64,000 nt of DNA from Prevotella sp. (GTDB lineage Bacteria; Bacteroidota; Bacteroidia; Bacteroidales; Bacteroidaceae): the NCBI GenBank assembly GCA_022486815.1, contig JAKVJW010000001.1, positions 110,573 to 174,572 of the forward strand, given 5' to 3'. Shown piece by piece: positions 1 through 8,650 of this stretch. The notes below the pieces were generated by a model. The model was given only the letters and a program-made list of their open reading frames with translations. It was not told the DNA's origin and ran no database searches. Each line of letters begins with the position of its first letter. Position 1 is the stretch's first letter. A program made the translations under genes and the position numbers.

Positions 1-1430
1 CTACTTCTGATGGTGACCTTTATAAAGAATCGAATTTGGGTCTGGTAGGTCGTTTTACATACGATTATTTGTCGAAGTATTTGGCAGAATTTAGTTTTCG
101 CTATGATGGATCTTCAAAATTTGCATCTGGACATCGATGGGGATTCTTTCCATCAGCTTCTTTGGGTTGGCGTATTTCAGAGGAAAATTTTTGGAGAAAA
201 TCTAAATTAAATTTTATAGATAATGCCAAAATACGCGTATCGTATGGTAAATTAGGAGATGATAAGGCATCAAGTTATCAATTCCTTACCGGATATAATT
301 ATCCTGCAAGTGGTAGCTCAAAGAATTTACCTGGAGGTTATATCTTTAATGGTACTTATTACAATAGTAGTGCTAGCACAGGTATAGCTAATAAAAATAT
401 AACTTGGTATGTGTCAAAAACATTTGATATAGGTTTTGATTTTGATGCTTGGCATGGTCTTTTAGGCTTTACGGTTGATTATTATAATAGGATACGCAGT
501 GGTCTATTGGCAACAAGGGTAAAAAGTCTTCCTTCTGTTGTAGGAGCCGCTCTTCCTCAAGAAAATTTGAATGGTGATCAAACTCAAGGTTTCGAAATCG
601 AATTAAAACATCGTAATCATATTCGAGATTTCAACTATTGCTTTAATGGAAATATTTCTTTTTCCCGTAGCAAACATAGGTATGTTGAAAGTGGTGCTTA
701 TGGAAATTCTTATAATCAATGGCGTAACGATGCAAATTATAGAAATAAGGATATCTGGTGGGGATATGGTGAAGATGGAAGATATACATCATATCGTGAT
801 ATTGCAAACTCTGATGTATATACTGATAGGAGTACACTCCCCGGTTCCTATAAGTATGAAGATTGGAATGGGGATGGCGTTATTAACGATTTGGATAAAC
901 ATCCTATTGCTTATTCTGGAAGCTGCCCTAGAATTAATTTTGGTATGACAGCTACAGCAAATTATAAAGGGTTTGATTTATGTCTCTTATTCCAAGGTGC
1001 TCTAAAGCGTTCTGTTAGTTATGATGAGATTTTAGCCCAGCCATGTTGGGGCAATGATAATTCTGGTACATTAAAGATGTTTTTGGATCGTTGGCACCCA
1101 AAAGACCCTTTGGCAGATCCATTCAATATAAATACAGAATGGGTTCCAGGAAAATATGCATATACTGGCATTATTGCAAAAGATAATTCTCTTTTTCGTA
1201 TTTATAATACGAATTATTTACGTTTAAAGAGTGCCGAGTTAGGTTATACCGTTCCTAAACTATTAATATCTAAATTAGGTATCCATAGCCTTCGCTTTTA
1301 TATTAATGCTTATAATCTGTTCACTTTATGTAATATGAAGTATTTGGATCCGGAACATCCAGATGATCATCATGGCTGTGTTTATCCGTTAAATAAAACC
1401 ATTACATTTGGCATAAATATTAAACTCTAA
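1..1430 (+). CDS. SusC-type TonB-dependent transporter, 3' part only
   Basis: This is the C-terminal ~475 residues of an outer-membrane SusC-family transporter. The reading frame is open from base 3, so the gene starts upstream of the window. What is visible is barrel sequence: alternating aromatic strands, a 'RYDGSSKF' strand, a 'PSASLGWR' strand, and a C-terminal strand ending in 'TFGINIKL' with an aromatic or hydrophobic at each alternate position, as usual for the last strand of this family. The plug and carboxypeptidase-like domain lie outside the window. A SusD gene follows after 10 bp, so the two form a pair that imports a glycan across the outer membrane. Base composition looks more AT-rich than the genes further right. 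Family assignment is secure; substrate is unknown. Confidence 0.93.
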   Translation, partial: TSDGDLYKESNLGLVGRFTYDYLSKYLAEFSFRYDGSSKFASGHRWGFFPSASLGWRISEENFWRKSKLNFIDNAKIRVSYGKLGDDKASSYQFLTGYNYPASGSSKNLPGGYIFNGTYYNSSASTGIANKNITWYVSKTFDIGFDFDAWHGLLGFTVDYYNRIRSGLLATRVKSLPSVVGAALPQENLNGDQTQGFEIELKHRNHIRDFNYCFNGNISFSRSKHRYVESGAYGNSYNQWRNDANYRNKDIWWGYGEDGRYTSYRDIANSDVYTDRSTLPGSYKYEDWNGDGVINDLDKHPIAYSGSCPRINFGMTATANYKGFDLCLLFQGALKRSVSYDEILAQPCWGNDNSGTLKMFLDRWHPKDPLADPFNINTEWVPGKYAYTGIIAKDNSLFRIYNTNYLRLKSAELGYTVPKLLISKLGIHSLRFYINAYNLFTLCNMKYLDPEHPDDHHGCVYPLNKTITFGINIKL

Positions 1431-1440
1431 AAAAAATATT

Positions 1441-3408
1441 ATGAAAAGAATAAAATATATAAGTATTTGTTTTTTAATAATCGTGATGTCTATGGCTTCA
1501 TGCGTCAAGTTGGATATAGCTCCAATGAATATTATTCAAGATAATCAGATATTAAGCTCTGAAGCTGGTATAACCTCTTATATGGCTCGACTTTATGGAG
1601 AAATGCCTATAGAAGATTTTCGTTATGGACCTCAATATTTGTTTGATCATTTTTATGTGCATAAGGTTCCAGCAGCTTTAACTGGTGAAGCATTGAATAG
1701 TGGAACTCATCATGCAATGACGGAAGCTACTTCTAGTGATTACGGAGATAATTGGAGCGATTTATATGCATTAATTCGTGAATGCAATTATTTTCTGCAA
1801 AAGATTGATTCCTATAAAAGTGATTTTTCCGAATCTTCAGTTAATCAATGGAAAGGCGAAGTGTATTGTATACGAGCTTTTACTTATTATGCGTTAGCAA
1901 AACGTTATGGTGGTGTCCCTATAGTTACTACAGTATTGGATCCATTTTCTACATCTAAGACTGATATAATAAATGTTCCACGTTTTTCTGAAAAATCCAC
2001 TTGGAATCAAGTAGCTTCAGATTTTGATCGGGCTATTAGTCTATTGCCTGAAACAAGTCAAAGAGGAAGAGTTAATAAATATGTTGCTTATGGCTTGAAA
2101 GCAAGAGCTATGCTTTATGCAGGTTGTATAGCAAAGTATAATACAACCTCATACTTTGATTCGAACAACAATAATACACAGGTTTGTGGTATGAAATCCG
2201 ATTTGGTTAAAGGCTTTTTCCAAGCGGCTTATGATGCGGCAAAAGCTGTTGATGGGCATTATAGTCTGTATAAAGGGGATTGGAAAGCGGGAGATTTGAA
2301 TGCTCAATATGAAAATTTTAAAAATATATTTATAAAAATTCCGGATTGTGAATGTATGTTTGTACGCGACTATAGTTATCCTGATGATGTACATGGTTAT
2401 AATGCATATAATGTTCCGAGGCAAGATATGGGAGCGAATGGTTATTCTGCAAAAACATGTCCCACTTTGAATTTTGTTCAGATGTTTGATGGATTACCAA
2501 AGGATGCTAACGGAAATATAGATGTATATAATGCAGATGGTACATATAAGTTATATAATAATCCTATGGATTTATTTACTAATGCTGAGCCTCGTCTACA
2601 TGCGACTGTAATTTTTCCCAATGATATGTATAATAATGAAAATATAGAAATTTGGCGTGGTATTTATATTGGTAAAAAAGATGCGAAAGCAGGAAAAATT
2701 GAAAGATTGCTTCCTGCCAATAGTACAATAACTTATGAAAATTCAAATAAGAAGAAATTATTAGTTACTTCAGGGAACTCTTCCCAGACTGCTTATACGC
2801 TTCATAATGGTACTAAAATGAATCCGGCAGGAAGGAGTGGCCGTTTTTCATCTGATAATTCATGCGCATTATCTGGATTTTCAATTCGTAAATGGTTAAG
2901 CCCTACACTTACGCCAGATAATACTCTTGAAAATCATTCCACCCAGAGTTGGATTGAATTACGTTATGCGGAAGTATTATTGTCGCGTGCTGAATCTGCT
3001 GCTGAATTAGCTTCTTTAGGAGATAATTCTCATTTGAATGATGCCTATTTGTGCATAAGTAAAATACGTGAACGTGCTGGTGCTAATCCCCTAACTTCTT
3101 TAGAAAAGTCTTCTGTTGATAATTTTATTCAAGTTGTTAGAAAGGAGCGTCGTAAGGAATTAGCTTTTGAAAATAAAACTTGGTGGGATTTGAAGCGTTG
3201 GCGTATTATAGATAAAGAACAGAACAATACACGCTGGCTAACACTGATGCCTTTCTATGCAGATTATGCAGGAAAATGGTTCTTCGATGTTCGTTCCGAT
3301 GAACGTAACGATACTTATACTTTTGACACCAGGTGGTATTATCAAAAAATACCTTCAAGAGCTATCTCTTCCAGTAATAATATTGTTATTCAAAATCAAG
3401 GGTATTAA
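1441..3408 (+). CDS. SusD/RagB-family surface glycan-binding lipoprotein
   Basis: This 655-residue protein has a lipoprotein signal ending in 'MASC' with Cys21 as the acylated residue. It then shows the SusD pattern: the N-terminal 'ALAKRYGGVPIVTTVLD' segment near residue 150 and, in the last quarter, 'SWIELRYAEVLLSRAESAAEL' followed by 'RKERRKELAFENKTWWDLKRW', both hallmarks of RagB/SusD. It sits on the cell surface and caps the SusC pore encoded 10 bp upstream, passing bound glycan to it. At 655 residues it is longer than the usual ~500-600, with extra sequence in the middle third. It is followed after 11 bp by a DUF3823 lipoprotein, so the three genes read as one transcription unit. Confidence 0.95.
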   Translation: MKRIKYISICFLIIVMSMASCVKLDIAPMNIIQDNQILSSEAGITSYMARLYGEMPIEDFRYGPQYLFDHFYVHKVPAALTGEALNSGTHHAMTEATSSDYGDNWSDLYALIRECNYFLQKIDSYKSDFSESSVNQWKGEVYCIRAFTYYALAKRYGGVPIVTTVLDPFSTSKTDIINVPRFSEKSTWNQVASDFDRAISLLPETSQRGRVNKYVAYGLKARAMLYAGCIAKYNTTSYFDSNNNNTQVCGMKSDLVKGFFQAAYDAAKAVDGHYSLYKGDWKAGDLNAQYENFKNIFIKIPDCECMFVRDYSYPDDVHGYNAYNVPRQDMGANGYSAKTCPTLNFVQMFDGLPKDANGNIDVYNADGTYKLYNNPMDLFTNAEPRLHATVIFPNDMYNNENIEIWRGIYIGKKDAKAGKIERLLPANSTITYENSNKKKLLVTSGNSSQTAYTLHNGTKMNPAGRSGRFSSDNSCALSGFSIRKWLSPTLTPDNTLENHSTQSWIELRYAEVLLSRAESAAELASLGDNSHLNDAYLCISKIRERAGANPLTSLEKSSVDNFIQVVRKERRKELAFENKTWWDLKRWRIIDKEQNNTRWLTLMPFYADYAGKWFFDVRSDERNDTYTFDTRWYYQKIPSRAISSSNNIVIQNQGY

Positions 3409-3419
3409 AGATAAAGCAA

Positions 3420-4163
3420 ATGAAAAGGTTAATATATTGTATAGTTTGTGTTTTATGTGTAAGTTCATGCACCTTGGACAATTATGACGGACCATCTGAA
3501 ACCTTTAGAGGAACAATTACTGATAGTATATCTGGCAGAGGGTTTGAGACTGAAGTTGGTGACGATGGTGTTCAATTTAAAATGCTTGAAACAAGTTATT
3601 GTGCAAATCCTACGCCATGGTTTCTTACTTGTTGCCAAAATGGGACTTTTCAGGACACAAAGGTCTTTAACGGTAATTATAATATAACTCCTTATGGAGC
3701 ATTTGTTCCTTTTGTTGAAACTGGTAACAATGGAAAGATAACGAAAGACAAGTCCGTAAATTTAAAGATTTCAGGAACTGTTTCTCATAATTTTATAGTA
3801 GAACCATTTTTGGAAGTTACTTGGGTAGGTGAACCAACAGTAAGTAATAATCAGATCAAAGTACAAGTGAAAATTGAAAGAGGTACTTCCAATCCTAATT
3901 ATCAGCAGAAATGTACGGATGTCTTTTTGTTTATCAATTCGTCAAGTCCGTATGTCAGTTCAAACAATTATGATAGTCGCATTTCCGTTTCTCTTTCAGG
4001 TAGTGCGGCTAAAACTGCTCCAGGTTCTGTAGTTACCTTGACTTCAAATAAAGTTACAAGTGGAATGACTTATTATGTACGTGTCGGTGCGAGGATAGAC
4101 TATGCTACAAATGGTGTTAAACGTTATAATTATAATGAACCGAAATCAATAGTTGTTCCTTAA
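3420..4163 (+). CDS. DUF3823 lipoprotein, SusCD-associated
   Basis: A 247-residue lipoprotein: the signal peptide ends at 'VSSC' with Cys17 as the lipidation site. The start of the mature part, 'LDNYDGPSETFRGTI', and the 'VQFKMLETSY' segment match the DUF3823 family as I know it, which is found almost only next to SusC/SusD pairs. The C-terminal half looks like an immunoglobulin/fibronectin-type beta sandwich ('YYVRVGARI' near the end). It is probably exposed on the outer membrane and may take part in glycan binding, but no biochemical role is established for the family. It lies 11 bp after the SusD gene, and a terminator-like hairpin follows at 4179-4214. Confidence 0.85.
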   Translation: MKRLIYCIVCVLCVSSCTLDNYDGPSETFRGTITDSISGRGFETEVGDDGVQFKMLETSYCANPTPWFLTCCQNGTFQDTKVFNGNYNITPYGAFVPFVETGNNGKITKDKSVNLKISGTVSHNFIVEPFLEVTWVGEPTVSNNQIKVQVKIERGTSNPNYQQKCTDVFLFINSSSPYVSSNNYDSRISVSLSGSAAKTAPGSVVTLTSNKVTSGMTYYVRVGARIDYATNGVKRYNYNEPKSIVVP

Positions 4164-4178
4164 TTATGGATGTGTTTT

Positions 4179-4214
4179 GGATATTCGATTATATGATTTC
4201 CCGAATATCCTTTT
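4179..4214 (+). terminator. Intrinsic terminator after the first SusCD-DUF3823 unit
   Basis: A 9-bp perfect stem (GGATATTCG at 4179-4187, CGAATATCC at 4202-4210) is followed directly by TTTTA. It lies between the DUF3823 gene and the phosphatase gene, so it could end the SusCD transcript or only lower expression of the downstream enzymes. Confidence 0.75.
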
Positions 4215-4257
4215 ATGAAAATTATATTATTAATTCAAAATAGTAATTATTTAAACT

Positions 4258-5520
4258 ATGAAACAGAAAATTATGTTTGTATTATTGTTTCTGCCATTAA
4301 CAATCTTATCGGCTCAAACAACAAAAAAGGAGGTTATGGCAAATATCCTTTTGACAGGTGGAAACTATTATTGCTATCCTGCACCAAATGATAGATATAC
4401 TCCTGCACCTGAAGGTTATAAACCGTTTTATATTAGTCATTATGGACGTCATGGGGCACGTTATATGACTTCTAATGATGCGTATGATTATTCTATCGCA
4501 ATTATGAACTCAGCAAAATCATGTGGAGCTCTTACCACTTTTGGCAAGGATGTGTTAAAGCGTTTGGAAATAGCATACCAAAATGCATATAAACGGGATG
4601 GAGATTTGTCTAAATTAGGTGCACAGCAGCATCAAGGAATAGCATATCGTATGTACAAAAATTATCCAGAGTTGTTATCAAAACCAATAAATATTGATGC
4701 TAGAGCTTCTACAGTTCGTCGTTGTATTCTTAGTATGTCTAATTTTTGTCAAGAGTTGCGAGCTTTGAATCCTAAGTTGAAAATATCTATGGATGCCAGT
4801 ACGCGGGATATGTGGTACATTGCTAATAAAAAAGATAGTATTGCTGTGGCTAGTACTAACGATGATGTAAATGCTAAGGCTCGAAGATTTGAAAAGATAA
4901 TGATACAGCCTGATCGACTATTGAGAACTTTATTTAGTAATTCTGATTTTACTAATAAGAATGTTGATGGGAAAAAATTGATGCATGATTTGTATAATAT
5001 TGAAGAGGATATGCAGTGTTTGCCAGAGCTAAAATTATCATTTGCCGATGTGTTTACCAAAGAAGAATTGTTTAACCTTTGGGAATGTCGAAACATTAGA
5101 TGGTATTATGATACAGGATTTGCTCCTGGCACTACACCCTATTATAAAGCTCGTTATAGTTTGTTACGTAATATCTTGAATACAGCCGATGATGTTATCC
5201 GGAGTGGTAATTCTACTGTTACGTTGCGTTTTGGTCATGATACTGAGGTGGCACCTCTGGCTTTCCTTTTACATTTAAAGGGGTGTTATGATGTGACGAG
5301 TAATATTGATAGCCTTTATACGCATTGGGCAAATTTCCAAGTAATTCCTATGGCTGCAAATATTCAGATAATATTTTATCGTAAGGAAGGGAGTAAAGAT
5401 ATTTTGGTGAAGTTCTTACAGAATGAACATGAAAGTTCCATTCCTTTAAAGACAGATTGTGCTCCATATTATCATTGGAAAGATGTTGAAGCTTATTATC
5501 GTACAGAGTTAGCTAATTAA
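4258..5520 (+). CDS. Secreted histidine acid phosphatase, phytase/MINPP-like
   Basis: A 420-residue protein with a signal peptide ending at about residue 20 ('SAQ'). The catalytic R-H-G-x-R signature of branch-2 histidine phosphatases is present as 'HYGRHGARY' (Arg64, His65, Arg68), and the second catalytic motif is His-Asp in 'RFGHDTEV' (His327-Asp328). His65 would be the phospho-acceptor and Asp328 the proton donor. The 'HD' form is the common acid phosphatase/phytase type rather than the 'HAE' typical of MINPP enzymes. It is probably periplasmic or surface-attached. It lies between a SusCD unit and a GH92 alpha-mannosidase, suggesting removal of phosphate from a phosphorylated glycan or inositol phosphate; the substrate is inference. 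Confidence 0.88.
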   Translation: MKQKIMFVLLFLPLTILSAQTTKKEVMANILLTGGNYYCYPAPNDRYTPAPEGYKPFYISHYGRHGARYMTSNDAYDYSIAIMNSAKSCGALTTFGKDVLKRLEIAYQNAYKRDGDLSKLGAQQHQGIAYRMYKNYPELLSKPINIDARASTVRRCILSMSNFCQELRALNPKLKISMDASTRDMWYIANKKDSIAVASTNDDVNAKARRFEKIMIQPDRLLRTLFSNSDFTNKNVDGKKLMHDLYNIEEDMQCLPELKLSFADVFTKEELFNLWECRNIRWYYDTGFAPGTTPYYKARYSLLRNILNTADDVIRSGNSTVTLRFGHDTEVAPLAFLLHLKGCYDVTSNIDSLYTHWANFQVIPMAANIQIIFYRKEGSKDILVKFLQNEHESSIPLKTDCAPYYHWKDVEAYYRTELAN

Positions 5521-5653
5521 ATACTTCTCGTCATAATACAATTTTATGTATTATGTCTGTAATGAATTATCTAAAATATACGAAAGAGGTCTTTTCTCAA
5601 AAATGTAATTAAAAGAATGAACATAAAGGCCGAATTCGTTTATTGAATTTAAA

Positions 5654-5702
5654 AACTACCATTGAATGATTTCTGTATTATTGAGATTATGAAATGGTAG
5701 TT
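5654..5702 (+). repeat. 10-bp perfect inverted repeat just upstream of the GH92 gene
   Basis: AACTACCATT (5654-5663) and AATGGTAGTT (5693-5702) are exact reverse complements separated by 29 bp, ending 20 bp before the GH92 start codon. There is no U-run after it. It may be an operator, or a leader hairpin next to the start codon. A second perfect 9-bp hairpin (5532-5540 with 5547-5555) lies just after the phosphatase stop and may act as a weak terminator. Confidence 0.55.
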
Positions 5703-5722
5703 AATATACAGTTGAATTAATT

Positions 5723-8038
5723 ATGAAAAGAGTATTGATAGTAGCTTTCGTTCTACTGAATACATGCTATTTGTTTTCAAAAGGTATAAAATCACCAACG
5801 GATTATGTTAATACGCTAATGGGAACATTGTCTGATAAGTATTTATCAAATGGTAATTTGTATCCTGCAATAGGGTTGCCATGGGGGATGAATTATTGGA
5901 CACCTCAAACGGGCAAAATGGGTGATGGTTGGGGATATACTTATATTTCAAATAAAATAAGGGATTTTAAACAAACACATCAACCGAGTCCATGGATAAA
6001 CGATTATGGGCAGTTTTCTCTTATGCCTATAACTGGTAAGGTTGTCTTTGATCAAAATCAGCGTGCTAGTTGGTTTTCTCATAAAACTGAAACGGCAAAG
6101 CCATATTATTATAAGGTTTATCTGGCCGATTATGACATAACTACGGAAATAGCGCCGACAAACCGCACTGCTATTTTCCGTTTTACGTTTCCCAAAGCAG
6201 ATCATTCGTATGTGGTTGTTGATGCTATGGATAATGGTTCATACGTGAAGATTATTCCCGATGAAAATGAAATAATAGGATATTCCACAAAGAACAGTGG
6301 AGGTGTACCAGATAATTTTAAAGATTATTTTATTATAAAGTTTGATAAGCCGTTTACATATTATGCTGCTGTAAATGATGAAAAAATAAAAGAAGGTAAT
6401 ACGGAGAGCAAGTGTAATCATGCAGGCGGAATAATAGGCTTTTCAACGCATAAGGGTGAACAGATCAATGCTCGGGTATCTTCGTCATTTATTAGTTTGA
6501 AGCAAGCAGAACAGAACTTGAAAGAATTAGGTGATGATGATCTTGACCAAGTTGCGATGAAAGGTAAGAAAGCGTGGAATAGCGTGTTGGGCAGGATAGA
6601 GATAAAAGATGACAATATAGACCATCTGCGTACATTTTATTCTTGCTTATACAGATGTTGTCTTTTTCCGAATGGGATTTATGAAGTTGATTCACTTCGC
6701 AATCTTATACATTATAGCCCTTTTAACGGAACAATACAAAAAGGGTATATGTTTACAAATACTGGTTTTTGGGATACATTTCGCGCGCTTCTCCCATTGT
6801 TGAATCTGGTGTATCCTTCTATAAGCAAGATGATACAAGCCGGACTGGTAAATGATTATGAAGAGAGTGGCTTCTTGCCAGAGTGGGCAAGTCCTGGACA
6901 TCGTAAATGTATGATAGGCAACAATTCTGCTTCCGTTGTAGCTGATGCCTATTTAAGCGGGTTGCGTGGCTATGATATACAAGCACTTTGGAAAGCTGTA
7001 GTTCATGATGCTAATAGCGTGGATAAGGACGTAACATCAACAGGAAGGTTGGGATATAAATACTACAACAAACTGGGATATATACCCTATGATGTAGGTA
7101 TTCATGAGAATGCTGCACGAACGCTTGAATATGCGTTTGATGATTGGTCTATTTATCAGTTGGGCAAAGCACTGAACAAGCCGAAGAAAGAAATAAAAAT
7201 ATATGCTAGACATGCAATGAATTACAGAAATTTATTTGATGCTGGGCATAAACTTATGCGTGGAAAGAATAAGGATGGTACATTTGAATCCCCCTTTAAT
7301 CCTTTTAAATGGGGAGACGCCTTCACTGAAGGTAATAGTTGGCATTATACATGGTCTGTATTTCATGATCCTCAAGGGTTGATAGACTTGATGGGAGGCA
7401 AAGATGTCTTTAATCAAATGATGGATTCAATATTTGTTCTTCCTCCTGTGTTTGATGACAGCTATTATGGTAAGGTAATACATGAAATAAGGGAAATGCA
7501 AATAGCAGGTATGGGACAATATGCTCATGGCAATCAGCCGATACAGCATATGCTGTATTTGTACGATTATTCTGGAGAACCCTGGAAGGGACAATATTGG
7601 ATACGTGAAACAATGGATAAATTGTATTGTGCCGCCCCTGATGGTTATTGTGGAGATGAAGATACAGGACAGACTTCTGCATGGTATGTGTTTTCCGCAT
7701 TAGGCTTTTATCCTGTATGTCCTGGAAGTAACCAATACGTTATTGGTACACCTTACTTTAACGAAGTGAAATTGCATTTGGAAAATGGTAATACTGTAAC
7801 TATTAAAGCTAGAAACAATAATAAGATGAACCGTTATATTTGGAATATGACCATAAACGGGAAACCTTATTCAAAGAATTATCTGACGCATCAAATGTTG
7901 AATGATGGAATAGAAATCAATTACGACATGTCGTCTCAACCGAATAAGGAGAGAGGCGTAAATGCTGATGATTTTCCGTATTCATTTTCAAATGAACTTA
8001 AACATGACTTGAAATTATATCATTATGCTGTGAAATGA
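5723..8038 (+). CDS. GH92 exo-alpha-mannosidase
   Basis: A 771-residue protein with a signal peptide (about the first 20 residues). It is a glycoside hydrolase family 92 enzyme: the N-terminal beta-sandwich begins with 'YVNTLMGT' and 'GNLYPAIGLPWGMNYWTPQTG', and the helical catalytic domain carries 'GYIPYDVGIHENAARTLEYA', 'EGNSWHYTWSVFHDPQGL' and 'GDEDTGQTSAWYVFSALGFYP', where Asp645/Asp647 correspond to the family's general-base region. GH92 enzymes are calcium-dependent inverting alpha-mannosidases that trim mannose from high-mannose N-glycans or fungal mannan. The E-D form of the last motif is, from memory, common in the alpha-1,2-acting group. It is the last gene before a strong terminator. 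Confidence 0.95.
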   Translation: MKRVLIVAFVLLNTCYLFSKGIKSPTDYVNTLMGTLSDKYLSNGNLYPAIGLPWGMNYWTPQTGKMGDGWGYTYISNKIRDFKQTHQPSPWINDYGQFSLMPITGKVVFDQNQRASWFSHKTETAKPYYYKVYLADYDITTEIAPTNRTAIFRFTFPKADHSYVVVDAMDNGSYVKIIPDENEIIGYSTKNSGGVPDNFKDYFIIKFDKPFTYYAAVNDEKIKEGNTESKCNHAGGIIGFSTHKGEQINARVSSSFISLKQAEQNLKELGDDDLDQVAMKGKKAWNSVLGRIEIKDDNIDHLRTFYSCLYRCCLFPNGIYEVDSLRNLIHYSPFNGTIQKGYMFTNTGFWDTFRALLPLLNLVYPSISKMIQAGLVNDYEESGFLPEWASPGHRKCMIGNNSASVVADAYLSGLRGYDIQALWKAVVHDANSVDKDVTSTGRLGYKYYNKLGYIPYDVGIHENAARTLEYAFDDWSIYQLGKALNKPKKEIKIYARHAMNYRNLFDAGHKLMRGKNKDGTFESPFNPFKWGDAFTEGNSWHYTWSVFHDPQGLIDLMGGKDVFNQMMDSIFVLPPVFDDSYYGKVIHEIREMQIAGMGQYAHGNQPIQHMLYLYDYSGEPWKGQYWIRETMDKLYCAAPDGYCGDEDTGQTSAWYVFSALGFYPVCPGSNQYVIGTPYFNEVKLHLENGNTVTIKARNNNKMNRYIWNMTINGKPYSKNYLTHQMLNDGIEINYDMSSQPNKERGVNADDFPYSFSNELKHDLKLYHYAVK

Positions 8039-8056
8039 TGTTTTGATCTGTTTATA

Positions 8057-8100
8057 CATTACAGTAGAATGTTAGAGTTCTATTGTAATGTTATTTTATT
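8057..8100 (+). terminator. Intrinsic terminator after the first GH92 gene
   Basis: A 13-bp stem (8057-8069 with 8078-8090, one G-U pair) with an 8-base loop is followed by the T-rich TTATTTTATT. It starts 19 bp after the stop codon and closes the first glycan unit. Confidence 0.85.
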
Positions 8101-8650
8101 ATGAGAATAATTGTTTTATTCATTTTGTAAGCATCTCCTTCTTGCAGCCCTTTCAAAAGTAGGATAACATATTATGGAACTTTATGAGGTAATTGTGCCG
8201 ATAGTTCTGTTTTTTAGAACAAACCTGAGAGATCATAGAATCGTGGATCTCGTTTAATAATAACCGGTGTCTGAACATGAACCTTATTAACAACACCCTC
8301 GGTAATGCATCTTGAACAGGGGGGTGAATAGCGAAACAGGTGGAAGCATAAAGTTTAGCTTGAAAAAATACCACATATCAGAAAAATGGTGTATCTTTGC
8401 CTAAACAGGAAATGGGGCGAGGGCAGTTTTGATTTCTAATATTTTCCAATGAAATCAGCATGGTATCTTCTACTGTGTCTGTAAATTCTGCATCGCTTGA
8501 AAGAAAACGGCTACCTGATCTTGCTTATGAATAGAGAAAGATTGTCTGTTGAATTTAGGTAAAGTCTTAATATTGTAATATCTGGTAAATATCAATGTAA
8601 TAAGAATAATCTAATTTTGTTTCCAAAATACAAATCTAAAATTTCTAATT
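8101..8650. other. Long gene-poor gap before the second SusC gene
   Basis: About 550 bases with no convincing gene. Two Bacteroides-type -7 boxes are visible: TATCTTTG at 8392-8399 and TAATTTTG at 8612-8619, the latter about 31 bp before the SusC start. Neither has a well-spaced TTTG -33 box, as is often the case for regulated promoters. Small open stretches (for example 8174-8257 and 8460-8534) have no recognisable product and may be debris of a lost gene. Confidence 0.5.

Noticed and set aside
8292..8330. Riboswitch in the SusC leader
   Set aside because: A CACCC/GGGTG pairing is possible, but no known aptamer pattern was seen and the location relative to the promoters is unclear.
8460..8534. 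24-residue open frame in the gap before the second SusC
   Set aside because: No homology, no promoter at the right place, and such short frames are common by chance.
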